NCBI RefSeq assembly: GCF_029784155.1
Contig: NC_073693.1
Coordinates: forward strand, 233,631,102 to 233,695,101
Reading direction: 5' to 3'
Origin: Uranotaenia lowii
Lineage: Eukaryota; Arthropoda; Insecta; Diptera; Culicidae
DNA length: 64,000 nucleotides
A program made the translations under genes and the position numbers. The notes under the pieces were generated by a model that did no database searches, was not told the origin of the DNA, and worked only from the letters and a program-made list of their open reading frames with translations. This document shows positions 47,630 to 59,000 of the stretch, in pieces; positions within the stretch are counted from its first letter, which is position 1; every line of letters starts with the position of its first letter.

Positions 47630-48718
47630 CACGCAGCGAAAAGGTTTTTCATTTCAAAGGAAAATGCCGTTAAAACAAAGGAAAAAATCCTTGATTTTGG
47701 GATGAATAAAAATTACTTTGATTCAAATACATTTTCCTTTGTTTGAAAGAAATGTCTTTCTTTGAATCAAAGAATGTTTTTTGATTTAAAATTTCAAACG
47801 ATTTGATTCAAAATTTCAAATGCTTCAATTCTATAGCATTTTCGTTTGATTCCATGAAATTTCCCTTTAATTCCAAATTATTTTGATTTTAATCTGAAAG
47901 TTTTTCTTCTTGATCTTAATTTTTTTTTCGTTTCTATGAAATTTAGTATTAAAAGTTTATTTTCTTCCAAAACTAATTGTTTTCCACACTTGTTTATTAA
48001 TTAAACAATATGTATGTAATATGTATAATGTTTTTAAAAACTTGACCACTGCATGCGTTTCCTTCCAGGACCGTGGTGTGAAAAGTCTCTGTAAAAAAAA
48101 ATAAAACAGAAAACATTTTAATAGACAAGACAAAGCTGCATGGCAAAAATACTTTCCCAAAACCAATAAATGAAATATCCGTAAGGTAATGGTGCACTAG
48201 CAATAAAAACATAGAAAGTTCTTACTCTTAAACATGCTATTATTGACCTGAACTTCAAGACGCATATCTAGCCATAAGAAGCAGATCGGATTCGATACCT
48301 TACTTGGTATTAATCGACGTCGGCTGTTGATCTAAAACAAATTTAAAACATTAAATCAAAATCAGACAATTAAAAAAAACTTACCCACAATTCTCCACGG
48401 TTTTGAAATTTTTCCATCACATTTTTTTTGCATCTTTACTGGGGCCATGATGGTTTCAAAAAAAAGGTAATCAAAATCAAAAGATTTTTTCTACTTAAAA
48501 TCAAAAGAAAAAACTTTTTGCCACCATAGTTTTTTCTTTTGATTTTAAGTACGGTACATTATTTCAAAATTCGTTTATATTGACTTAAAATAATTTTCTT
48601 TTCATTCGATGAAAAAAAAAATTTAATCAAAGGAATAAGGCTTATATTCAAAGAGCACCAGAAACTTGATTCAAATGTTTGTTTCTATTGTTTCAATGGC
48701 ACAAGTTTTCTTTGCGTG
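47630..48718. mobile_element. Inverted-repeat element with CACGCA ends
   Basis: CACGCAGCGAAAAGGTTTTT at the left pairs imperfectly with the inverse of the right end (CACGCAAAGAAAACTTGTGC). Sub-terminal stretches on both sides repeat TTGATTTCAAA/AATCAAAAGAAAA words. No coding frame and no convincing duplication. Confidence 0.45.
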
Positions 48719-48778
48719 TTCTACATGTTTCTATACAAACTTTACATCGCTAGCAACCCTGGAAATTCAAAAATGTCC

Positions 48779-48830
48779 CCAAATCGACTCAGTCTACTGC
48801 AGTAACTGAAAAAGGTCTTCGGATCTCATT
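48779..48830. mobile_element. Fold-back MITE, remainder of right arm
   Basis: GAAATTCAAAAATGTCCCC and AAATCGACTCAGT, then CTACTGCAGT, continue the arm interrupted at 42204 and mirror 41577-41640. Confidence 0.6.
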
Positions 48831-51300
48831 TGTCAGCTTCCAATTCCATTGTAAAGGGTGTCCTGAAGTCGCTTGTCACGTAATTTAGTGATTCTACTCC
48901 GAACTTCTTTCATAATAGCAAGGCAACCTTCCCATTTTTTTGTATTTCCGAAAAATCTTGTATACTTGAGCATGTTTATGTTACAACAAAATTAGGATAA
49001 CTTATCATTTATGATTGTCATGACAGGTAGACACAGTAGATTTTAGATCGATAGCCACTCTGTAAATTGCTTCACAACATTTCATGCTCGTGTTTCTTTG
49101 TCGTCGTTGATTTTCCATTCACGCAAGATGATCATTGATAGAGTTTTCATAATGTCATGGTTTTTCTAATATCATGTTATCTGTTTGTTTTTTTCTGCTT
49201 TCAGGGTTCCAAATCCTTCGAGGTAAGTTTCTTTCGATCATTTATCCAAGATGAGAAAAAGTTCGTCACAATCTCCTAATCATTTGTATTGATTGAAAAA
49301 AAAAAAATAAAAAAAACTAATGCATATTTCAATTCAGTATTATTTATTCCTGATTCAATAAGTTGTATACCATTGAAGATACACAAAAACACCCAATAAA
49401 CAATTTAATTATTATATCGTGAAACTTGAACCACCTTGCAAACAGAATCCTATTCGTCGTGTACCATTGCATTGCTTTGCTGGTCATTTATCTGGATGTT
49501 CTACGATTTTTAGCAACAACCGTAAGTGGGAGTTTGGAAGCTGCTGCTGCTGCTGCCCTGTCACAGGATCCTGTTAATTAATATCACTGCTCGTTTTTTT
49601 TCTTCATTCCAGAATGAGAATCCTTCCGTCCTCGCCCACGCGCTTTTTCCCTTCATTTTTACCTCAGGCGTTGAGCACATTGTTTAAATCGGCTCATTGT
49701 AGTTATTTTGCTCCCATTTGAATGCATCCTTTTGGTAAATTTTTCGTCTTTTTTAAATGTCCTTTTTCTTTTGATTTTAATGCCAAATAATCAGCTGTAA
49801 ATTGTTTAGTTCCAACAATATATCTACATATTTCCAGGTTTAAGGTTTCTTACCAAAATGGATGATTCTGATTCTTGATTCAAATTCTTAATTTCAGATT
49901 TCCGATTTCAGACTTCAGAATTCAGATGTCAGATACAGAATTTTGATTTAGTTTTAGACTTAGATATGTATTTACTTTTTGAGTCGTTCTTAAGTTAAAT
50001 TCTACTAGTCCTCGTGATTAACTTTTGATTGCTTTTGATTTCCCCCCTTTAATCGTTCCCATCTTACCTTTATTTGTTTTGTGCCTTTCAAAGAGCTTGG
50101 ATGGAAGCTGTCATTCTTTTTGACAGTTTAGTTTAGTAATTTCCAAAATCTTCCACCGTTCCCATGCCTTACTTTGTGTCAGTGTCCAAGCTTTTCCTTT
50201 CGTGCACCTTAAAACGAGCGACTAGGGCCTGCCTTCCCAAATGGAACGTGTAGGACCCAAGTCACTCAACGGCAAGCAACTTCCTTCAAGTCAAGTGCCG
50301 GATTGCCGTCGTCCTAACTTCTTGTGGGTTGGGGTGTGGGTGGGAAACCGGATGACCGCGTTAGCAACTGAATGAAAGTATTTGCCCGAAGTGAAAGGAA
50401 ACGGTTCCGATGCGGCTGTGTCGTGTTCATTTTTGTTCAGGATGTAGTAGGTGGACGTAAATTGTATGTAGGTATTTGTGCAAATTGTAAATACGTGCGT
50501 GTGGTTGTTTGGGTGGGCAGGTGGGTGGTTAGGCGGCTTGCTTCCGGGAAGTAGCTGACTGAGTGGGTGGTAGGAAGGTATTTTTTGGCCAGCTCGTTGT
50601 GGTTCTCCGCTAGCTTTTCCATCCGTTGTGTGTGGAGGAGGGTGTTGAAAAGCTTCCACCGGTGAATGACTTTTCGCTTCCGGAATTCATTCTATGCTAA
50701 TGCGGCAGCTAAACGTAACGTGTCAGTGCTCAAATTCGGAGAAGATTGATCGACTCGATTCTGTTAAATTAGTTATTAGAGATAAATGTGGTTGATTTGG
50801 GAAAAACGGAATAGAATGATTTTCGGTTTAACCACAGATGAACATTTTAAAACCATATACCACACAGGCATCATAAATGTAAAGTACGCTGATGTAATGT
50901 ACATCACACGAAATAAAAAACATGCTGTTCTCAACTTTACATCGAATGTTATGTTAATTTAGACTGACTCGCTGTGATACCGTATACAAGTTTCATAAAT
51001 GACGTTGCAAAATTTCCATGAAAGATTATGTTAATATTCTGGCGTGTATTTTTTTGCCATGCAGTTTTTTCAGAACTAACAGCAGATTGTTGCTGGAAAC
51101 AATTTGTTCATTTACATTTGCAACGTTGCGTCGGTCGCGAGTAGCAAAAAAACCTAGGTGATGCGCCGCGTCTCCAGTGAATGATCCTACATAGTGCTCG
51201 AATCATATTTCCACTGCCGACTGACATGTAGATGTGATTTTCCACGCTTTCATTAGAGCAATACCTACGCTTATAAAGGTACTATTTATGTAGATTTACT
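48831..51300. other. AT-rich spacer and higher-GC single-copy island F
   Basis: Apart from the micro-exon candidate, 48831-49430 is AT-rich. 49430-51300 is mixed-composition, with a (GCT)n run near 49540, a (GTGG)-rich tract near 50510-50570 and no transposon ends. The frames at 50291-50659 (minus, Pro/His/Thr-rich) and 50372-50622 are unrecognised and overlapping. Candidate host regulatory or untranslated sequence. Confidence 0.3.
49205..49222 (+). other. Candidate 18-nt micro-exon
   Basis: TTTTTTCTGCTTTCAG ends at 49204, followed by 18 nt (GGTTCCAAATCCTTCGAG) and GTAAGTTTC from 49223. Acceptor and donor both match consensus well. The block is a multiple of three and is open in frame 0 (GSKSFE). 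Another strong acceptor without a clear donor lies at about 49592-49611 (CTTCATTCCAG). Splice signals are seen. Exon status is inference. Confidence 0.3.
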
Positions 51301-52080
51301 AACGTAAGACGTCCAGGTTCTAGAATCCAAATTGATTATGAAATATAGATTTTCGTCTCATAAAACTCGATTTTCTTTACACGGTTAAAAGGTTGACAAT
51401 CCTAGGCATATTCTTAATTTTTCACCAATTGTTTTACTATAAGTTAAAGCATTGAAAAACGAGGACAAAGTTTTTTTTTGAAGTTTCCTCTACATTTTTA
51501 AACTTATTACCTACAAACTAAAACTAGACACTCAAGTCATTCAACAAGACAAAATTGATTGAAAGTTATAGCTGTGTAAATTTTTAGGTCACATTTCAGG
51601 CTTTGTGTTATAAAACTAATGTTTTGTTATTTTTAGGCAAAAAATATGTAAAATAATGTAAAATTATTCCTGGCATCATTGGAGGAAGTTTCAGAACTTT
51701 TTATGTGAAAGACAACTTTGTTGAAGATCGCTGAACCTTTCGACTCATACTCATGCTGTAAAAAAAATAAAAAAAATAATTGTTGTTTAAAATTCCTGTA
51801 AATCCTTGAATTTAAAATACTTTGTTAAATTGTAAATAAAAACGAAAATGAAAATTCTGTAATTTTTCTAAAAATTTAAACCACGTGAAAGTGGATTCTC
51901 TGTTCAAAACCTTTAATCTGTGAATTTTAGATATTAATTTTATTATTACCAAAAATATTGTTTTAAAAACTAAATATTTTTTTCTTTAAAAATAAACTTA
52001 AACGTTCCTATGATCTCAAAAACTTCTCCATCGGACGATGGGGTGAGTTTCGAAGCAAAATTGTATCTAGAAATAATAAC
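51301..52080. other. AT-rich spacer
   Basis: No coding or repeat feature is supported. Confidence 0.5.
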
Positions 52081-52339
52081 AATTGAGGCCCTCAGGATCA
52101 GAAGGGTGCAAGTCATAAATCATCAATTTTGAGTTAAGTTTACCGAACGGTTCTTCATCTTTCAATGTACATCTGACGCTAAATTTTTAATAATTTTTTT
52201 GAACACTTTTTCGATTGAATTAAAACTGCTCGAATTCGAAAAATATATGAAAAATAGAGCACCTTCACAACTTTGAAGCACGTTTTCTCGAAACTATCAT
52301 ATAAGCACTTGCACCCCTCTGATCCCAAGCGCCTCAATT
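52081..52339. mobile_element. Short MITE, 259 bp
   Basis: AATTGAGGCCCTCAGGATCA with AGAAGGGTGCAAGT at the left is mirrored at the right (ACTTGCACCCCTCTGATCC, CAAGCGCCTCAATT), giving about 34 bp of inverted repeat with few mismatches. AATT at each edge is palindromic, so the duplication cannot be separated from the ends. It is non-coding. Confidence 0.65.
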
Positions 52340-53452
52340 CTAAAAAATACACAACAAATAGAAAAAGTTTAATCTAAAACCATTTTTCTACGCATGACCA
52401 TCACAAAAACTCGATAAAATTATAAATTTTATTGATACAGTTCAAAATAAATCAGAGTGAAAGTTTCAAATCAATGCATTTTCCGGTAAGTCCTACATAA
52501 ATTATCGAAAATGAGGTTCCTTATTCTGAGCTATAAATTTGTTTGAAAATGAATTTTTAGCAGTCTAGTTTACAAATTTGAAACAAATATTTCCGAAACA
52601 CCAGAAAACGAACAAGAACAAAAATTTCGAATAAAACCAGAATATAAAGCTTCGGAAATTCCACGGTAATATCTTAAATTTGAACAAAAAAATTTAATCA
52701 AGATTTTAAATGTGTAGTTTTGATAAGGAAAAAATATTTATTTCGATCTCAAGAGAATGTATAAGAAACACACAGTTGATGATTGAATTTATTTATTTTT
52801 TTTATTAAGGACCTTTTTAACATTCGATTGAATTTGAAGAAAGAAGAAAAGTTTTAATTATATTTTAAGAGCACAATAATCAAAGTCAGAAATAAAATCA
52901 TGTTTATAATTATTCAAATTCTTTTACAATTTTTTTAATTTTTCCTGTCATCAAAACATAAGATTGAACCCGAATGACATAAAACGTCCTTTATAAAATA
53001 TAAAAATAAGACCAAAAAAGTTCAATTTTGAAGCTCTTATTTATAATTTTACATCATTTCAGTTAATCTTTGAAAGCTTCTACTGTCAACTTTGGTTGGA
53101 AATTTGATTCAAATATTGAATGATCAATAAAAAACCGATTGAAAAACAAGGAATTAAAAGTTTTGTTGTAAATATTGAAAGAACGTAGCTGATACTTAGT
53201 TATAAAGTTAACATAGCGCATTAAAATTTTGCTTTAAAGTTGCTTTTTCGAAATATTTTTTGAATTTTCCATAGATTAATTTTCAGAAATTACGATCGAT
53301 TCAAAAAAGATGATTAAAAATAATAAAAATAAGTGAGTTTATATATTCTCAAGAGAAAGTTTTATAGTTTAACATATCAAGTTCTGAACATTTTGTTGCC
53401 GTCACTTGAAATATTTGGAAGGGTGAAACAAAAAATATTGTATTATAAACTA
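52340..53452. other. AT-rich spacer
   Basis: Nothing supported. Composition is very AT-rich with poly-A/T runs. Confidence 0.5.
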
Positions 53453-53904
53453 GCTGACCTGGTGTACTTTGCTACATCTTTCAAAAATCAATAAATTGTG
53501 TGAAAATAATTTCTTCTCGTTACTCCTTTGAAAGAAGGAGGGGTCTTGAATCAAAAAAATCTCTCTTGTAGAAAATGGTATCTATCGCTTGAAAAGTTTC
53601 AAAAACTATATGATTAGACCTCTCCTATTGTTGGCTCTGTATTGTATGAAATCTCTCCTTTAAAAAATTGAATTTTTCGTACTCGATTTTTTTTTCAAAT
53701 TTCGTTCCATTTGTTGGATAAGTTCTCTAGTTATACAACAAATTGTGCGGAACTCCTTTTTTTGGAAAGTGAAAATGCATCCGAGTTATTAAAAAAAAAT
53801 TAAGGGAGCCTTCCTATCGAATCAGTGAAAGAAAGAAGAAGCCTTAAACAATCAGAAAAACAAAATTCTACTCACATACTCTCTACTATTAAATTTCATT
53901 TGTA

Positions 53905-55172
53905 AGTTTATTTATTTATTTATTTATTTATTATTATTTCACCTTCGACTATGTCGCACAGATGTGTACTTATTAACTAATCCTTAATCTAAATGAACAC
54001 TTGCTTAAATTAAAGTCGAAAAGGTGGTAAACATTATTAAAATGGCGACATGAATTTTCCAGAGGGTTATTAAGGCCATATTGTGTACGATGAGTTGGTA
54101 GTCTTAGGAAATAGTAATGGCGTAATGTTCTAGACGGCGCACTGATCTGTAGTTTCTCGAGCAACTCCCTGCTATCTATGTTGCTCATCAGAAGATCATA
54201 AATGAACAAACGTTGTAGAAGAATTCTCCTTTCAGCGAGTGTCGGCAGTCCAATGAGCCTGCACCGCTGCTCGTATGGCGGTAAGTTGACAGGATCGTTC
54301 CAACGTAGCGTTCGAAGTGCGTAACGTAAAAAGCTTTTCTGGACTCGCTCGATGCGGTTAGCATGGACGTCATGGTAGGGGGCCCAGACTTGAACACAGT
54401 ATTCTAACACGGTCCGGACAAGAGAATTGAATAGCGTTTTCAAACAGTAGATATTCGTAAAATCTTTCGTATTACGACGTATCAATCCTAGAGTAGCGAA
54501 CGCCTTTGCTGTGATCGCTCCAATGTGCGTTGTGAACTTCAGCTTACAGTCAAAAACGACTCCCAAATCCTTTATCTCGCTCTTCCGTTGAAGCGTAATT
54601 TGATCCATTCTATAGTCGAATAAGATTGGATTTCGTGCTCTAGTAAATGACACAGTATTGCATTTCCCTGCATTTGCTTGCATTCCGTTTGTGTTGCACC
54701 ATTTCAACAAAGTGTCGATATCTTTTTGAAGAACATAACAGTCTAACGGACATGTTATCGTTCTGAATATTTTCAGGTCGTCAGCGTATAGCAGTTTCGA
54801 TGAGTGTATTAGAGAGCATAAGTCGTTTATAAAGAGAACGAACAATAAGGGGCCAAGGTGACTTCCTTGTGGCACACCTGAGGATATCTGAAAAGTTTCG
54901 GACACAACGGTGCCTATTTTAACGTAAGCTGTTCTATTCACTAAGTACGATCTTATCCATTTTGTGAGCCAAGTAGGAAGACCCATCTTCTTCAATTTCT
55001 CTACTAACAGTTCATGTGGAACTCTATCAAACGCTTTTGTGAAATCGATGTAGACTGCATCAACCTGTTGTCGTTTCTCTATTTTATTTATCAACGTTGA
55101 AGCATAACACATCAGGTTACTCAAAGTTGATCGTTTTTTTACAAAACCGTGCTGATCAGGTGATAAAACAAG
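53905..55172 (-). mobile_element. 5-prime-truncated non-LTR retrotransposon
   Basis: The element ends, on the minus strand, in an (AAATA)n-like tail (53907-53940 on +) and starts abruptly near 55172, inside the RT domain. It is inserted in the unit array. A short AAGTT is seen at both junctions, too short to be decisive. Confidence 0.75.
53973..55124 (-). CDS. Reverse transcriptase, C-terminal two thirds (open frame)
   Basis: This is the largest undamaged coding frame in the window, 383 codons from the first Met. Homology extends upstream without a stop (LVLSPDQHGFVKKRSTLSNL) to the truncation point near 55172, so the Met is internal and not a true start. Motif A is at residues 24-33 (VYIDFTKAFD), motif B at 83-90 (GVPQGSHL) and the catalytic YADD at 113-116. 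Thumb and C-terminal blocks follow: IKDLGVVFDCKLKF, LEYCVQVWAPYHDVHANRIE, LRYALRTL, PPYEQRCRLIGLPTL. The pattern fits Jockey/CR1-like ORF2. Endonuclease, ORF1 and promoter are absent, so this copy cannot be autonomous and is an open but truncated fossil. Confidence 0.85.
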   Translation of the reverse strand: MSNLMCYASTLINKIEKRQQVDAVYIDFTKAFDRVPHELLVEKLKKMGLPTWLTKWIRSYLVNRTAYVKIGTVVSETFQISSGVPQGSHLGPLLFVLFINDLCSLIHSSKLLYADDLKIFRTITCPLDCYVLQKDIDTLLKWCNTNGMQANAGKCNTVSFTRARNPILFDYRMDQITLQRKSEIKDLGVVFDCKLKFTTHIGAITAKAFATLGLIRRNTKDFTNIYCLKTLFNSLVRTVLEYCVQVWAPYHDVHANRIERVQKSFLRYALRTLRWNDPVNLPPYEQRCRLIGLPTLAERRILLQRLFIYDLLMSNIDSRELLEKLQISAPSRTLRHYYFLRLPTHRTQYGLNNPLENSCRHFNNVYHLFDFNLSKCSFRLRIS

Positions 55173-56081
55173 TTCTCGAATGATTCAAAAAATTTTAATG
55201 AAAATCTCTCTCCTCCTTTCCCTCTTCCCGTTGGAGAGAAGGAGGGGTCTCGAAACATTAAAAAAACATTACTCGTACTCGAAAATACTTCCCTGAAAAA
55301 TTTGTTTATTTTTTTTTTATAAGTTCTCGAGTATGAAACTGTATGGGAGACCCCTCCCCCCTTTTATCCTCCAGTGGAAGAACAGAATGGTCTCAAACAT
55401 CGTAGAAACCTGACTCGTAGCCTTATACCTTCCTATGTGAAATGTGGATTCATTTGCATGATTAATTATCGAATAAAGCATTAAATTGTATGGAAAACGT
55501 CCTACCTCCCTAATCGAAGAGGGTAGAGCCAAAAATAATCATTGAAACGTTTTTCGTACCCAAGTAACCACCCATATCAAATTTGGTTCTATTCGCTTGA
55601 TTAGTTCTCGAATTTTATAAAAAATTGTATGGGAGGCTCTCCCCATTTTCTATCTCCACACTGGAAGGAGGGAGGAGTCTCAAACCATCTTCGAAATACT
55701 CTTCCTTCCTTTTTGAATTGTTCGAAAATTTTTATGGGAGCCCCCTACCCGCTTCCTATTTACTTCTTTAAAGGAGTGAGGTACCAAGCCATTTTGGGAA
55801 AATTTATCGTATCCAAATACTCTCCCATATAAAATTTGGTTCCATTTGCACGATCAGTTCTCGAGTTATTCAAACATGTTTATTTTGTTAAAGAGGCCCC
55901 CTCCTCCCTTCCAGAGAGTGGGAGAGGTCTCAAACTATTATAGGCACCTTCCCCGGCCCTCAAAGACCTCTCCTGCCAAGTAACACGCAAATTGGTTCAG
56001 TAGTTTCCGAGTCTATAGGAAAAAGACAGACAGACAGAAAGAGACAGACAGAAATTCATTTTTATAAATATAGATTTAGAT

Positions 56082-59000
56082 CAGTGGTTTTCAAACTTTT
56101 TTCACTCACCGCCCCCTTTTGCAAAATTTTCGATCTCAACGCCCCCTGAGAAAATTTTAAGAAAATATTTTTAAAAAATGATAATTTGGATTGTCAAAAA
56201 ACCATTAACATTTGGCTTAAGGTTGCTTTAAGACTTAACTCAAAATTCATTCAATTTTATATGGGCCCTCTGAGCCAAAGGTATAGAGGGTATTATAAGT
56301 GTAGAAATGATCGATTTTAATTTATTAATGTCAAACGATTCCTTGTAATTCAAATAATATTTCGTGATTTTTTAGATTTTTAAAATTTTATTTAAATACC
56401 TACATACTATTTCGTTAAAAAAAATGCAAATTTTTGAAATGGAAGCGTGTTTTCTCGAAATAAGCTTTGATGCACTTATACTAAGGTTACTAGTATTTTA
56501 TTCGGACGTATCCGGACCGGACAAAGCCAAGCATTTGATATCAGAATGTTCAACCCAAAATCTGGGCAACGTCCGGGCAAATTTGGTCAAAATAACGGAT
56601 TGATTGAGTAAAAAACAAGAATACACTTGAAAATTTTTAAATCGTATTTCAGGCTTCCGAAAAACAAGTCACGAATATTTGGATTGCCATAAAAAACTTC
56701 TCATTGGACGTAAAACTGAAAAATCTCAATAATTCATTTCGAGATTTTGTTAGACTTTATAAATAAAGTAAATAATTCCGGGAAAAATACGGACAACCGG
56801 TCCGGACCGGACTTTCCTCAATTATTTGTGTAAAATATGCGGGCAATCTTAAATTTTGGTAATCCAAAATTCTATGTTCACCATTGATTATTCAAATATG
56901 TATGTATGTATGTATGTATAATCCATTCAACGACCCCCTGAGCTGGCAGGTATGTTATGCAAAAGAAACAATATTAATCCGTTTGATTAAAATTGTTCAA
57001 TCGCGGGTGCTGGTGGTGTTAGCTCTATTGAAATTCCAGTAACCCATTTCAGAATGGCACCTGCACATCCCGAGGCTACTTTCATTGCCAATAAGCCCCG
57101 CCCAATCATAGCCGCATGACCAAATGGGTCATGTAATTATGATTAGTCTTTCCTTCTTTTATTGTTGACATATCCAGGAACTTTATAAATATAATTGCCA
57201 AATTATATAAACTTAGCACCCTAATACGTCCAATAAAAGATGGACATGTATTTAGTTTATGATTTCAATTATAATTACTATCGTGGTATAGATGAAGATG
57301 AAAAAAATTGTGAAAAAAATAAGAATTATTTAAAAATTTAATAATGGTCGGAAAAGTTGGAAACTGGAATATAGTTATCATATTTTTCTGAAAAAAAAAA
57401 CATGGTTAATAAAACATTTGATGCATGAATTGTTCGAAATTTCTCCTTTTTTACTTGATATTCATCCTGTGACGATTCAGCTGAAAATATTAAGCATTAA
57501 CAAAAGTATCTTTATGAAAATACAAATCGTATTTGAATATTGGTCGAGAAAAAATTATCTGGAAGCTGGAATAAACATAAATATGAGATACATAGTTCTA
57601 CTGAGATTTTCTTTTCTATTAATCAAAATTTAGGAACCAGAGATTGAAGCCGTGAAAAAAAAATGTTCAAGGTAATGAAAATCTTAATATCTGGAATTAA
57701 TATCGTTTTATAAAGCTGATGTGCTGAAACAAAACTTTAAATGAATCAAAACCTAGACGCATAATTCCCCTTTAACAGAAACTTGAAAAGAAAAAAAATG
57801 TGGTAAAACAAGTAAGACTTATATAAAGGTATCCAGAAAACGAATCTATAAAATAATTTTAATACATGGAATTTATTTGATCGATCATTGACTTAAGTGA
57901 CATAAAGATACACATAATTTTATATAAGACATTTAGAAACAACATGTACTTAGGATGGTTATCAGTGAAATCTGCAGATGGTAGTAGATAAATATAAAAA
58001 ACAGTAATTTAATTTCAAACTATGATAGATCGCTGCTAAATTACATGTTAATGAAAGTAGGCTGAAACTGAAAAGAATTATTTCAAATACTATAAGCATC
58101 ATTGCGATAATTAAAGAAATTAATTGTTCATCAATTTACCTGCTAGAATTAAAAATGGTTATCAAAATAAATCAGTGGTTATATTAAAAAAAAATAGTAA
58201 CTTATTAAAGGCTGAAAAAATGGATGGATAATGATACTGATCATTCAACTTATTAATGTTTCAAATCACCTGAAAAATAAGAAGTCAATTGACCATGTCA
58301 TGGAAAGGCCTGGAATTTAATAAACTACACGTTCAATATTATAATTTCAGCAGTTCCCCAAGCTTTCCGCGTAACGACTGATAATTCTGTAACTATGTTT
58401 TTGAAGTAGTTAGAATATAAATGGTGCTGAAATCCTCTCCTTTATCAGTGAATATATTTGAATTTGTTTACTTTCCAATGTGATAACAATGTATTATCGA
58501 GCTGAAATTTTCAATGAAATTAAGCTGAATTAAGCTGAAAATAGTATGGTATTAGCAGGAGTATATTTTAAATTTTGAGAAGGTTCAACAAGAAAAAAAA
58601 TTGATGTACATACATATGTAAAAGTGTTTGTTTTTGATAATGAATGATAATATAATAAAAAATAATGTTCCAGTTCGTGATGATTCTTCTTTATCATTTG
58701 GAGTCCTGTCAGTAAAATAGGCACTTTTCAATATACTACTTCTTTTTTAAGCTGAATGAACAACTGTGCCTGTGACTTATCATCCAAAAAGCAACAAAGT
58801 GATCCAGTGTGATCTAAAATTTTGAGCCTATTCTGCAAATAAAAAAAAATTGATGATTGATGATTTTATTATTGATAACATGATCGAAAACGAAAAATAA
58901 TCTAATTTAAATTCATTGATTCTAATTAACGCAAATAATTTGTTAAACTATTTTTATCAAATATAATCATATTTACCCATGATTGAATTGATGAGGTGAA

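Larger units (their letters stand above)
42205..48778. mobile_element. hAT-like insertion, about 6.57 kb
   Basis: AGGGTTGCTAGCGA at the left and its exact inverse at the right (TCGCTAGCAACCCT) bound the segment. Outside lie AGAAATTC and GGAAATTC, a 7/8 match. Joining the flanks (…GAGAAATTC + AAAAATGTCCCC…) restores the fold-back MITE arm, strong evidence that everything between is a later insertion. Sub-terminal ACCGGGAAA words follow the left end. No hAT transposase is visible. Much of its length is due to further insertions. Confidence 0.7.
53453..56073. repeat. Array of about 150-bp degenerate units, left copy
   Basis: Units of the type AAATTTGGTTCCATTTGC… AGTTCTCGAGTTATTCAAA… GGGAG(C/G)CCCC… GGAGGGGTCTCAAAC recur from about 53500. 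The copy starts near AACTAGCTGACCTGGTGTAC and ends GTTTCCGAGTCTATAGG, then a GACAGACAGACAG run and ATTCATTTTTATAAATA. The TGTCTGTC/ACTGAACCGAT-type end resembles Lep1-like Helitron relatives, which is inference only. A LINE interrupts it at 53905-55172. Confidence 0.65.

Noticed and set aside
49490..49525. An 8-nt block between TTTTTAG and GTAAGTGGG near 49519
   Set aside because: Eight nucleotides is below plausible exon size and not a multiple of three. It was treated as chance.
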